Shown here: positions 41,607 to 51,033 of the stretch, in pieces
Position numbering within the stretch: position 1 is the stretch's first letter
How the letters are laid out: each line of letters opens with the position of its first letter
Assembly (NCBI GenBank): GCA_902602655.1
Contig: CACKRM010000002.1
Coordinates: 1 to 64,000, forward strand
Origin: an uncultured Pelagibacteraceae bacterium
GTDB taxonomy: Bacteria; Pseudomonadota; Alphaproteobacteria; Pelagibacterales; Pelagibacteraceae
Direction of reading: 5' to 3'
Length of the DNA stretch: 64,000 bases
Position numbers and translations under genes: made by a program
Notes under the pieces: generated by a model
What the model saw: the letters and a program-made list of their open reading frames with translations, nothing else
Told to the model about the DNA's origin: nothing
Databases searched by the model: none

Positions 41607-41987
41607 TTAATAAATTCCAGATTTTACCAGTTTATCAATTTCCGCTTTAGCTTCAGGTATTAGTTTATAAATATATTTATCGCAATCACCTGTTTTTTTT
41701 TTATCATATGGTTTTCCATAAAGTTCATCTATAGATTTATTTAATTCTTTATTAATAAAATCTTCTTTGACTCCCTCTTTAATTAAATATGATGTTAAAA
41801 ATTTCTTGGCAGCAATAGAATAAACGATCTTATCTAATTCTAAAGTACCCTGAGGTATCATGCTGTTTGCATAATAAAGTCCAGTACATTCTAGAGTGGC
41901 TTTTTTATCTTTACCACTCAAGTGTCCGGCAGCTATAGCATTGCTAAAGTATAAAAAAATAAAAGTAACTAATAAAATTTTTTTCAT
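41607..41987 (-). CDS. small exported two-Cys protein
   Basis: signal peptide MKKILLVTFIFLYFSNAIAAG. Confidence 0.68.
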   Translation of the reverse strand: MKKILLVTFIFLYFSNAIAAGHLSGKDKKATLECTGLYYANSMIPQGTLELDKIVYSIAAKKFLTSYLIKEGVKEDFINKELNKSIDELYGKPYDKKKTGDCDKYIYKLIPEAKAEIDKLVKSGIY

Positions 41988-42087
41988 AATATCCTTATTT
42001 TAAATTAAATTATTTTAATTTACCTATGCTTAATTTTGATTGCAGTTATGCAAATTGTCTACAACCTAAAGTATAATAAATACTATT

Positions 42088-42801
42088 CTAATTGCTTTTA
42101 AATATGGTGGTTGGGCCTACTTTTTTTAAAATGGAAAAACCTAAGTTATTAAGATGTGTAAGAATTTTTTGATATTCTTTAATTTCAAGGCCATCTACAT
42201 AATGTGTTTCTATTGCAACTAATTTTGTTTTATATTTTTTGAGATCAATTTGCTTTAAAACTTCATAATCTAAACCTTCTACATCAATATTAATAAAATC
42301 AATTTCTGAGAATGCAGGATTGTCTTTAAGTATATCTTGAATACTTCTTGCTTCAATCTCATATGTTTTTAAATCTTTGAAGTAAACTTCTTTTGATTTT
42401 TTATAAAAATCTATATCTAAAGTGTTTACTGAACTAAATTCTCCATCATAATAAACTTTAACTGTTTTTCCTTTTTCAGAAATAGCAGAACAAATATTAA
42501 TATCTCTCGATCTTGCTATATTAAAAAGGTCTATCGAAACTTGATTCAAATCAATGTTAATTCCTTGCCAGCCTTTTCGATATAATAAGAATGTATTGTT
42601 AAATAAAAAAGGATGAAAGCATCCAACATCAATAAACTTTCCAACTTTTGTATCCTTAAAAAAATCCTGTATTTCAAGATCTTCTCCCCATTGAGAATAT
42701 CTTTTTTTTTTCAAAAAACCTCTGTGTCTTAAATAAAGATTATAATAAAGATACGTCTTGTAAGTAGGTTTCCACCTAAAAAAAAATTTTTTTAGTGACA
42801 T
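42088..42801 (-). CDS. FkbM-family methyltransferase
   Basis: RYSQWGEDLEIQDFF, FIDVGCFHPFLFNNT, IDFINIDVEGLDYEVLKQ. Confidence 0.88.
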   Translation of the reverse strand: MSLKKFFFRWKPTYKTYLYYNLYLRHRGFLKKKRYSQWGEDLEIQDFFKDTKVGKFIDVGCFHPFLFNNTFLLYRKGWQGINIDLNQVSIDLFNIARSRDINICSAISEKGKTVKVYYDGEFSSVNTLDIDFYKKSKEVYFKDLKTYEIEARSIQDILKDNPAFSEIDFINIDVEGLDYEVLKQIDLKKYKTKLVAIETHYVDGLEIKEYQKILTHLNNLGFSILKKVGPTTIFKSN

Positions 42802-42806
42802 TAGTA

Positions 42807-43553
42807 TTAATATGTGGCTCTACCACCGCTTATATCAAAAACAGCTCCAGTAGAAAAAGAATTTTCATCACTCGATAACCAGGTAACCATTGATGCAAGC
42901 TCATCTAGACCTAGGTATCTATTTCTTGGAACTTTTGACAACATAAAATTTACGTGTTTTTTTGTCATTTGTTTTAAAATTCTCGTTTTAGCAGTTGTTG
43001 GTGTAACTACATTAACGGCTATATTTTTGTGTGCTAATTCTTTTCCGAGAGATTTTGTAAGACCTATTACTCCAGCTTTAGCAGTGCTATATGCGCTGGC
43101 ATTTGCATTTCCCTCCTTTCCTGAAATTGAGGAAACGTTCACGATACGTCCATAATTATTTTTTATCATTTGAGGAATTATTGCTTTACAACAGTAAAAA
43201 GTTGAATTTAGATTTATATCTAAAACTTTACTCCATTCAGTATTTGGGTACTCCCAAACTTTAGCATTTTTTCCAGTTATACCAGCGTTATTGACTAAAA
43301 TATCGATCTTTTTTTTTTTTATTATTTTTTTCACTGTATTTTTTATCTTAGAAAAATTTGTGATATCTAGAACTGAAAAAGATAGTCGTTTACTTTGAAT
43401 TTTTTTTACCGCAAGATTAATAGCTTTTCTATCTATATCCCAAATAATAACTTCTGCCCCGGACTTTATAAACTTTTCTGTGATAGCTAAACCAAATCCT
43501 TGAGCGCCACCTGTAACAATAGCAACTTTACCACTTAAATTATATTTGTTCAT
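42807..43553 (-). CDS. SDR-family oxidoreductase (HpsO/HpsP-like candidate by context)
   Basis: VTGGAQGFGLAI, NNAGITG, YSTAKAGVIGLTKSL. Confidence 0.9.
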   Translation of the reverse strand: MNKYNLSGKVAIVTGGAQGFGLAITEKFIKSGAEVIIWDIDRKAINLAVKKIQSKRLSFSVLDITNFSKIKNTVKKIIKKKKIDILVNNAGITGKNAKVWEYPNTEWSKVLDINLNSTFYCCKAIIPQMIKNNYGRIVNVSSISGKEGNANASAYSTAKAGVIGLTKSLGKELAHKNIAVNVVTPTTAKTRILKQMTKKHVNFMLSKVPRNRYLGLDELASMVTWLSSDENSFSTGAVFDISGGRATY

Positions 43554-44839
43554 TTATTTGAAAAACCGTATTTTCTAAGTCGAATATCTGCTGTTCTTGC
43601 ATGAGCTTCCATTCCTTCCGCTCTTCCAAGTCTTGCTGCTGTTGCACCTACTACTTTTGTGGCCTCTTTTGTCATCCTTTGGAAAGTAAGAGTTTTTATA
43701 AATTTTCCTACAAATAAACCACCGGTATATCTTCCACCACCTTTTGTAGGTAAAATATGATTTGTTCCTGAACATTTGTCACCATAAGCAACCGTTGTTT
43801 CTTCTCCTAAAAATAAAGAGCCATAATTTCTTAATCTTTTTAACCACCAGTCTAAATTTTCAGCATGAACTTCTAAATGTTCTGATGCATATCTATCACT
43901 CACTTCTGCCATTTCTTCGTTAGTATCGCATAATATTACTTCTCCATAATCTTTCCATGCCGCGGTAGCATTGACTTTTGCTAATTCGGGTAATTCATTT
44001 ATTAATTCAGGAACTCTTTTCATTGTGAAGTCAGCTAAAGTTTTATCTGTAGTAAATAACCAGCCTGGAGAATTATAACCGTGTTCTAATTGACCGACAA
44101 GATCTACTGCAACTATTTCTTTATCTGCGGATTTATCTGCAATGATAGCTATTTCAGTTGGACCTGCAAATTGGTCAATGCCTACTTTTCCATAAACAAT
44201 TCTCTTAGCTTCAGCCACATATTGATTGCCAGCTCCAACCAAAAAATCAACTGGTGGATTATTGAAACATCCGTGTGTCATTGAACCTATGGCAGCTACA
44301 CCACCTAAATTCATTATTACATCAGCGCCACAATGATTAGCAGCAAAAATAATTCCAGGATTAGCTCCATCCTTATCTTTTGGTGGACTTGCGCAAATAA
44401 TTGTTTTAACCCCTGCTACTTTTGCTGGAGTAATTGCCATAACAGCTGATGATATATGAGCGTAACGCCCTCCAGGAATATAACATCCTGCTGTATCAAC
44501 TGGGATCAGTCTTTGTCCAGCAAATAATCCTTTTGACAATTCAACCTCAAAATCATTATTCATGCTTTTTAATTGATGTTCGGCAAATTTTCTAATTCTA
44601 TCGTGTGCAAACTTTACATCATCTTTAGTTTTTTGATCAACTTTCTTAATCGCCTCCTCAATTTTGTCCTTGGAAACAATTACTTCTCCATCATATTTAT
44701 CAAATTTTTTATTTAATTCTTTTAACGCTTCTTCTTTTCTTTTTGCTATATCGTTAAGAATATCCTGCACTGCTGCTTGAGTTTTGTGATCGTCCGTTTC
44801 AGGAGTTTTAGCTGCTTTTTTTATATATTTAACTGCCAT
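43550..44839 (-). CDS. hpsN: histidinol-dehydrogenase-family protein, probable sulfopropanediol 3-dehydrogenase
   Basis: DTAGCYIPGGRYAHISSAVMAITPAKVAGV, GIDQFAGPTEIAIIAD, SEHLEVHAENLD; cotranscribed with TRAP genes and no his genes nearby. Confidence 0.8.
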   Translation of the reverse strand: MAVKYIKKAAKTPETDDHKTQAAVQDILNDIAKRKEEALKELNKKFDKYDGEVIVSKDKIEEAIKKVDQKTKDDVKFAHDRIRKFAEHQLKSMNNDFEVELSKGLFAGQRLIPVDTAGCYIPGGRYAHISSAVMAITPAKVAGVKTIICASPPKDKDGANPGIIFAANHCGADVIMNLGGVAAIGSMTHGCFNNPPVDFLVGAGNQYVAEAKRIVYGKVGIDQFAGPTEIAIIADKSADKEIVAVDLVGQLEHGYNSPGWLFTTDKTLADFTMKRVPELINELPELAKVNATAAWKDYGEVILCDTNEEMAEVSDRYASEHLEVHAENLDWWLKRLRNYGSLFLGEETTVAYGDKCSGTNHILPTKGGGRYTGGLFVGKFIKTLTFQRMTKEATKVVGATAARLGRAEGMEAHARTADIRLRKYGFSNK

Positions 44840-46181
44840 AAAGTAATGTTGGTAGCCACAATGCTATTTGTGGAAATAATACTATTAATACTAATCCAAT
44901 AATTTGCAAGACCATAAATTGCATCATTCCGTAATAAATATCTTTTAAATCCCACTCTGGCACTACTCCTTTTAAAAAATATGCAGAAAGGGCGACAGGT
45001 GGAGAAAGCCAGGCGGTTTGAAGATTAACAGCAACTAATATAGCAAACCAAGTTAAATTAAAACCCAATGCCTCTACCAAAGGTAAAATAATCGGGATGA
45101 TAATCATTACTATTGGGACCCATTCTAAAGGCCAGCCTAATAAAAATATCATAACCATTATCATTGCTAAGATAAGATATTTATTCATTTCTAATCCAAG
45201 TAGGAATTCAGTTAACAATGTTGGTGTCCCTAATCTTGCAAAAACTGCTCCAAAAAAATTTGAGGCTGCAACTAAAACCATTATTAGTGCTGTGATCTCT
45301 AAAGTTTTAACTAATGCCTCTTGTAATTTTGGTAGTGTCAACTTTTTATATGCAAGAGATAAAAGTAGTGCGCCCATAGCTCCGCATCCCGCTGCTTCTG
45401 TTGGGGTAGCAAATCCAAATAAAATACTTCCAAGTGCTGCGAAAACTAGGGCTGCCGGCGGTACTAGTCCTAGAAAAAATTCAATCCACACTTTTGACAT
45501 ACTAGTAGCATGCATGTCTTTTGGTAAAGGAGGACCTAGTTTTGGATCCATCATACATCTTATTGTTGTGTAAGCTGCGTATAAAGTTGCAAGAAGAATT
45601 CCTGGAAAAATTGCTGCTGCGAATAAATCTATCACAGGGATTTCCATTATTGGTCCCATCACTACAAGCATAATGCTTGGTGGTATTAAAATACCGAGAG
45701 TCCCTCCTGCAGTAATTGTTCCTGCTGCTAGTCTTACGTTATATCCTGATCTGTTCATTGATTTTGCAGCCATTATTCCTAAAATTGTTACAGAGGCTCC
45801 AACAATTCCTGTCGCTGCTGCAAATATCACTGAAACAAATAAAACTGCATAATAAAGTGATCCTCTAACTCTGGCTAACATTAATTGAAATGCAGAAAAT
45901 AATCTCTCCATCAAACCAGCTTGTTCCATCATAATTCCCATAAATACAAAGAGTGGAACGGCTGCGAGAGTTTGTTCGGTCATTACCATCGAAAACTGCA
46001 GTGTCATTAAATAAAAGACCAGTTTGCCAAATCCTAAATAACCAAAGACAAAGCCCAAAAATATTAGTGTAAAAGATATCGGAAAACCCACGAATATTGC
46101 AAAAAGCATTACCCCAACTAAAATAAAACCTAATATGGCTGGATCAATTAATTCAGCGATCATTTTTTTTCTCCAGGCCAC
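44829..46181 (-). CDS. TRAP transporter large permease (DctM)
   Basis: AAVPLFVFMGIMMEQAGL, GTLGILIPPSIMLVV, ATPTEAAGCGAMGAL. Confidence 0.93.
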   Translation of the reverse strand: MAWRKKMIAELIDPAILGFILVGVMLFAIFVGFPISFTLIFLGFVFGYLGFGKLVFYLMTLQFSMVMTEQTLAAVPLFVFMGIMMEQAGLMERLFSAFQLMLARVRGSLYYAVLFVSVIFAAATGIVGASVTILGIMAAKSMNRSGYNVRLAAGTITAGGTLGILIPPSIMLVVMGPIMEIPVIDLFAAAIFPGILLATLYAAYTTIRCMMDPKLGPPLPKDMHATSMSKVWIEFFLGLVPPAALVFAALGSILFGFATPTEAAGCGAMGALLLSLAYKKLTLPKLQEALVKTLEITALIMVLVAASNFFGAVFARLGTPTLLTEFLLGLEMNKYLILAMIMVMIFLLGWPLEWVPIVMIIIPIILPLVEALGFNLTWFAILVAVNLQTAWLSPPVALSAYFLKGVVPEWDLKDIYYGMMQFMVLQIIGLVLIVLFPQIALWLPTLLYGS

Positions 46182-46774
46182 TCACCTTTTTTTGATGCCC
46201 AATAACTTTTTAATAATTCTGAGATGCCTTGTATTAGAAGAAAAACTATTCCAATTAATAAACAAGTTTTAATTGGCCACATATATGGCATCCAAGTTGT
46301 ATCCATTCCTCTCTCTCCTCGAGATATAGACTCCCCTACATAACCGATAGTCATATAAAGAAATACTAATAATCCAGGAAAATAAAATATGATATATAGC
46401 CAGAAATCTATTAACCCTTGGTTTTTAACTTTAAAATTTCTATATAAAAAATCTGCTCTTATATGTACTCCTCTTGAAAGCGCGTAACCTGCGCCTAGCA
46501 TAAATAATGCTCCGTATAAAAATCTACTTATATCGTAAGCCCATATTGTGGGTGCTAGAAACAATTTTCTCATTATGACTTCATAAGTCATTGCCAAAAT
46601 TAAAGGCATTAATATCCAACAAACTACATTTCCAACTATTTTACTAAATCTATCAATCGATACGATAGTTTTTGACATCCAAGAAGGCATATCAGGAGGC
46701 ATTTTGCTTACGCCACCACGTCTTTCGGCTATCATTTCGTCTGAAATATCAAGTTTTGATGATTTGTTAGTCAT
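46160..46774 (-). CDS. TRAP transporter small permease (DctQ)
   Basis: MTYEVIMRKLF, LGAGYALSRGVHIRADFLY. Confidence 0.9.
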   Translation of the reverse strand: MTNKSSKLDISDEMIAERRGGVSKMPPDMPSWMSKTIVSIDRFSKIVGNVVCWILMPLILAMTYEVIMRKLFLAPTIWAYDISRFLYGALFMLGAGYALSRGVHIRADFLYRNFKVKNQGLIDFWLYIIFYFPGLLVFLYMTIGYVGESISRGERGMDTTWMPYMWPIKTCLLIGIVFLLIQGISELLKSYWASKKGEWPGEKK

Positions 46775-46784
46775 AATTTAATTT

Positions 46785-46819
46785 TAAAAAACTAGAGCGG
46801 ACTTAAAAAGTCCGCTCTA
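46785..46819 (-). terminator. hairpin plus U-run between TRAP dctP and dctQ
   Basis: TAGAGCGGACTT-N3-AAGTCCGCTCTA with TTTTTT on the minus strand. Confidence 0.85.
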
Positions 46820-46840
46820 TTTATTTTATAGTTTATTTTA

Positions 46841-47935
46841 TTACTTTAATGTCGCTGCGTGAGCCATACCTAGCTTAGCATTTGACATTTGAGCACCTGC
46901 CCAGAAAGGAACAGCTATATCAGCAAACTCTTTCATAGAGTCATAAACTTCTGCAAAAAATTTGTTATCTTTAGCATTTTTATTCAAAGTTTTCTTTGCT
47001 GCTGCCATATATTCCTTAAAGTAGTCTGTTGGAGTATCTTCAAGAATTACTCCGTGCTTAGTAGTTAATTCTCTTAAAGCTTTTCCATTTTCATAGATTC
47101 TATAGCTTAGAGATTTAGCCAATGAAGCGTTAGCAGCTACTTCAAGAGATTTTTTCTCATGAGCAGTCATTTTATTATAAGTTTTTCCAGTAATATAAAA
47201 ATCAGCATTTACCACTACTTGGTGTAAACCTTGTAGATAGTAGTGTTTTAATACCTTCTGAAAACCAAATGTTAAATCAGGTTTAGGGCAACACCACTCT
47301 GCTGCATCGATTGTACCTGCTTGTAGAGCTGGCAGAATATCTCCACCACCCATCGCTACAGATGCAATACCGATATCTTTATATGTTTGACCAGGTATTC
47401 CTGGAGGTGTTCTGAATTTATATTTTCTAAAGTCAGCCATGTTTTTAATTGGTTTTGGAAACCATCCTAAAGCTTCTGGTCCAACTGGTTGAAGCATAAA
47501 TCCTTTAATGTCTCTTCCCATTTCTTTCCAAAGACGGTCGTATAACTCTTTACCACCACCGTATTGAAACCAAGATAAGAAGGCTAGGTTATCTATACCT
47601 ACTCCGCCGCCTGCTACTGGAGATCCAAATAACATGGCCGCAGGATGATCGCCTGACCAGTAGTGTGTCCAAGCAAATCCACAGTCAATTAATCCTTTGT
47701 CAACTGCGTCTAACGTTTCTTTTACTCCTACAACAGCTCCCGCTGGTAAAATTTCAAATTTTAATGAACCATCAGTAAGCGCTGTTACAGTGTCAGTAAA
47801 GTCCTTTAACATTTTAACTTCATCAGCTTTAGTGTTAAGAACGGTCTGACATTTTAATGTTTTAGCATTTGCAGTACCCATTGAAAATCCAACAAATACA
47901 GCCAAACTCAAAACAACAGTTAATAATTTTTTCAT
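46841..47935 (-). CDS. TRAP transporter substrate-binding protein (DctP)
   Basis: signal peptide; KYKFRTPPGIPGQTYKDIGIASVAMGGGDILPALQAGTIDAAEWCCP. Confidence 0.92.
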   Translation of the reverse strand: MKKLLTVVLSLAVFVGFSMGTANAKTLKCQTVLNTKADEVKMLKDFTDTVTALTDGSLKFEILPAGAVVGVKETLDAVDKGLIDCGFAWTHYWSGDHPAAMLFGSPVAGGGVGIDNLAFLSWFQYGGGKELYDRLWKEMGRDIKGFMLQPVGPEALGWFPKPIKNMADFRKYKFRTPPGIPGQTYKDIGIASVAMGGGDILPALQAGTIDAAEWCCPKPDLTFGFQKVLKHYYLQGLHQVVVNADFYITGKTYNKMTAHEKKSLEVAANASLAKSLSYRIYENGKALRELTTKHGVILEDTPTDYFKEYMAAAKKTLNKNAKDNKFFAEVYDSMKEFADIAVPFWAGAQMSNAKLGMAHAATLK

Positions 47936-48072
47936 TATTCCCCCGTTTTATTATTGATAAAAAATAATTAAACCTCTTTAGAAAATCAGAGTCAAATAAT
48001 AGTATTAAAACTATAGGTTGAATTTCAAGCATTGGCAATTAAGTGTTTTAGACCTATAAGGTATATTTATCT

Positions 48073-49680
48073 ATGGAAGATTTTGATTACATAATAATTG
48101 GAGCTGGTTCTGCAGGATGTGTTTTATCGAATAGGTTAACAGCTAATAAAAAAAACAAGGTTCTTTTATTAGAAGCCGGAGGTAAAGATACTTATCCGTG
48201 GATTCATATTCCAGTTGGTTATTATAAGACTATGCATAATCCAAAAGTTGATTGGTGTTTCCGAACTGAAAAAGACGAAACTATGAATAACAGATCTATT
48301 CCTTATCCTAGAGGAAAAACTCTCGGAGGAAGCTCTTCTATTAATGGATTGCTTTGGATCAGGGGCCAAAGTAATGATTATGATAACTGGAGACAACAAG
48401 GAAATTCTGGATGGGGATGGGATGATGTGCTTCCTTACTTTTTAAAATCAGAAAATAATGAATTGGGGAAAAGTGAATTTCATAATGATAAAGGGCCAAT
48501 TACTGTAACTAATAAAAAAATTAATTTAAAAATGTTAGAAGAATTTTTAAATGCTGCTGAAGAGTTTGGCATTCCAAAAACTAAAGATTTTAACACTGGT
48601 GACAATTTTGGAATTGGATACTTTCAATTTACTACAAGTCGTCAAAGTTTTTTAAAGTTACGATGCAGCGCAGCAAAAGGATATTTGAATCCTATTAAAA
48701 AAAGATCAAATCTAAAAATTACTGTAAATGTTCATGTACAAAGAATAAATTTTGAAGGAAAAAAAGCTGTTAGTGTTAGTTTTTATATTAATGGAGAATT
48801 AAAAACTGTTAAAGCAAATAAAGAAATTTTGCTTTCAGCTGGATCGGTTGGTTCACCTCATATTTTGCAAGTGTCTGGCATTGGTGATGAAAAAAAATTA
48901 AAAAAACATGGAATTAACGTCGTTCATGAATTGAAGGGTGTTGGAAAAAATTTACAAGACCATTTAATGTTTAGACCTGTCTACAAAGTTAAAAATTTAA
49001 AATCTCTGAATGGTAAGATTAATAGTCTGTTTGGAAATTTTTTAATAGGTTTAGAATATATTTTCAATCAAAGCGGACCTATGACGATGGGAGCAAGTCA
49101 AGTTTGTGGTTTTCTAAAAAGTGATTCTTCAAGAGCAACTCCAAATTTACAATTCCACGTTCAACCTATTAGTACAGACATATTAGGTGCCACTAAAATG
49201 CATGACTTTGATGGTATTACTCCTACTATTGCAAATATAAGGCCTACAAGTAGAGGAGAAATAAATATCATAAGTAAGGATACAAGAGATAATCCAAAAA
49301 TTAAAATGAACTACTTGTCTACACAAGAAGATAGAGATGTTGCAGCGAAAGGTTTGAAAATTGTCAGAAAAATAATGTTAGAAACAGAGGCTTTTAAAAA
49401 ATATCAACCTGAAGAGTATAGGCCTGGAATACACATTACAGATAATGAAGAGTTAGTTAAGGCTGGAAGTGAACATACTCAAACAATCTTTCATCCAGTT
49501 GGAACATGTAAAATGGGTAGTGGAGACGAATCAGTAGTTGATGAAAAATTAAAGGTTAGAGGATTAAAAAATTTAAGAGTTGTTGATGCTTCAATTATGC
49601 CAAATATTACTTCTGGCAACACTAACGCACCAACTATAATGATTGCTGAAAAGGCATCAGACATGATACTGAGTGAATAG
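48073..49680 (+). CDS. GMC-family FAD oxidoreductase (choline/isethionate-dehydrogenase-like)
   Basis: YIIIGAGSAGCVLSNRLT, GKTLGGSSSINGLLWIRGQ, HPVGTCKMG. Confidence 0.9.
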   Translation: MEDFDYIIIGAGSAGCVLSNRLTANKKNKVLLLEAGGKDTYPWIHIPVGYYKTMHNPKVDWCFRTEKDETMNNRSIPYPRGKTLGGSSSINGLLWIRGQSNDYDNWRQQGNSGWGWDDVLPYFLKSENNELGKSEFHNDKGPITVTNKKINLKMLEEFLNAAEEFGIPKTKDFNTGDNFGIGYFQFTTSRQSFLKLRCSAAKGYLNPIKKRSNLKITVNVHVQRINFEGKKAVSVSFYINGELKTVKANKEILLSAGSVGSPHILQVSGIGDEKKLKKHGINVVHELKGVGKNLQDHLMFRPVYKVKNLKSLNGKINSLFGNFLIGLEYIFNQSGPMTMGASQVCGFLKSDSSRATPNLQFHVQPISTDILGATKMHDFDGITPTIANIRPTSRGEINIISKDTRDNPKIKMNYLSTQEDRDVAAKGLKIVRKIMLETEAFKKYQPEEYRPGIHITDNEELVKAGSEHTQTIFHPVGTCKMGSGDESVVDEKLKVRGLKNLRVVDASIMPNITSGNTNAPTIMIAEKASDMILSE

Positions 49681-49682
49681 AC

Positions 49683-50258
49683 ATGTCAGAACAAATAATA
49701 ATATTTTCACAAATTGTTTTTATTGATCTTGTTTTAGCAGGTGACAATGCAATCATTATTGGAATGGTTGCCTCAAAATTTCCTCCTGCACAAAGAAAAA
49801 AAGTAATTTTTTGGGGTATAGGTGGAGCTGTAGTTTTAAGAATAATTTTGACTTTGTTAACAGCTTATCTGCTTCAAATTACAGGATTAAGATTAATCGG
49901 GGGAATTCTTTTACTCTACATAGTTTACAAACTTTATGTGGATGTCATTAAAAATGCAGATACCAGCAATAAGGATATTAAAGTGGATAACTCAAGTTTA
50001 TTAAAAGCTATTTGGACAGTTTTACTTGCAGATTTTACAATGAGTTTAGATAATGTTTTAGGTGTAGCTGGTGCAGCAGGACATCATTATCATTTATTAA
50101 TTTTTGGACTAGTTTTATCAATAATTTTGATGGCAGTTGCAGCTAATTTGATATCAAATTGGATTAAAAAATATAAGTGGATTGCCTGGGTTGGTTTATT
50201 AGCTATATTAATAGTGGCAATTGATTTAATTTATACTGATATAAAATTAATTATTTAA
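49683..50258 (+). CDS. TerC/YjbE-family integral membrane protein
   Basis: DLVLAGDNAIIIGMVA, DFTMSLDNVLGVAGAA. Confidence 0.9.
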   Translation: MSEQIIIFSQIVFIDLVLAGDNAIIIGMVASKFPPAQRKKVIFWGIGGAVVLRIILTLLTAYLLQITGLRLIGGILLLYIVYKLYVDVIKNADTSNKDIKVDNSSLLKAIWTVLLADFTMSLDNVLGVAGAAGHHYHLLIFGLVLSIILMAVAANLISNWIKKYKWIAWVGLLAILIVAIDLIYTDIKLII

Positions 50259-50265
50259 ATATAAA

Positions 50266-51033
50266 ATGTACTTAAAAAAATACAATTTAAAAAATAAAGT
50301 TGCAGTGATCACTGGCGCTGGAAAAGGATTGGGCAAAGCTTGTGCTATAGCATTTGCAGAAGCAGGCTCTAATATAGTTATTATAAGCAGAACTCAAAAA
50401 GATTTAAATCAAGTTTCTAAAATAGTTAAAAAGCTTAAAGTTAAATGCAAAAGTTACGTGTGTGATCTCACAGACTACAAGCAAACTGAGTTTATAGTAA
50501 ACAAAATTCCAAAGATAGATATTTTAGTAAATAATGCAGGAACAAATTTTCCTGAACATTTTACAAAAGTGAAAAGATCAAACATGGAATATATGGTCAA
50601 GATTAATAACGTTGCTGCCTTCAATTTTGCTCAACTTTGCACACTCAAAATGCTAAAAGCAAAAAATAGAAAAAAAATAGGTGGAGCTATCATAAATATG
50701 TCCTCACAAATGGGACATGTTGGTGGTCCAATTAGAAGTGTTTACAATATGAACAAACATGGTTTGGAAGGACTTACAAAAGGTATGGCTATTGATTTAG
50801 CTAAATATAATATCAGGGTTAATTCTGTTTGCCCAACTTTTGTCGTCACACCACTGACTTCAAAGTTTTTAAAAAATAAGTCTTTTAAAAAAGAAACTTT
50901 AAACAATATTCCCCTTGGCAGGTTTGCAGAAATGTCGGAAATTGCCTCTACTGTTGTATTTCTTGCATCAGATGCTGCTTCTATGATAACAGGTACTTCA
51001 TTATTGGTTGATGGTGGATGGACAGCAAAATAA
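50266..51033 (+). CDS. SDR-family oxidoreductase (HpsO/HpsP-like candidate by context)
   Basis: ITGAGKGLGKACAIAF, NNAGTNFPEHF, YNMNKHGLEGLTKGM. Confidence 0.9.
   Translation: MYLKKYNLKNKVAVITGAGKGLGKACAIAFAEAGSNIVIISRTQKDLNQVSKIVKKLKVKCKSYVCDLTDYKQTEFIVNKIPKIDILVNNAGTNFPEHFTKVKRSNMEYMVKINNVAAFNFAQLCTLKMLKAKNRKKIGGAIINMSSQMGHVGGPIRSVYNMNKHGLEGLTKGMAIDLAKYNIRVNSVCPTFVVTPLTSKFLKNKSFKKETLNNIPLGRFAEMSEIASTVVFLASDAASMITGTSLLVDGGWTAK

Noticed and set aside
43550-44839. Histidinol dehydrogenase (hisD)
   Set aside because: Operon context with TRAP genes, sulfonate-region location and lack of his genes favour HpsN; still needs a phylogeny.
45097-45573. 158-aa plus-strand ORF
   Set aside because: Antisense to the TRAP dctM gene; translation looks like a reversed membrane-protein shadow.
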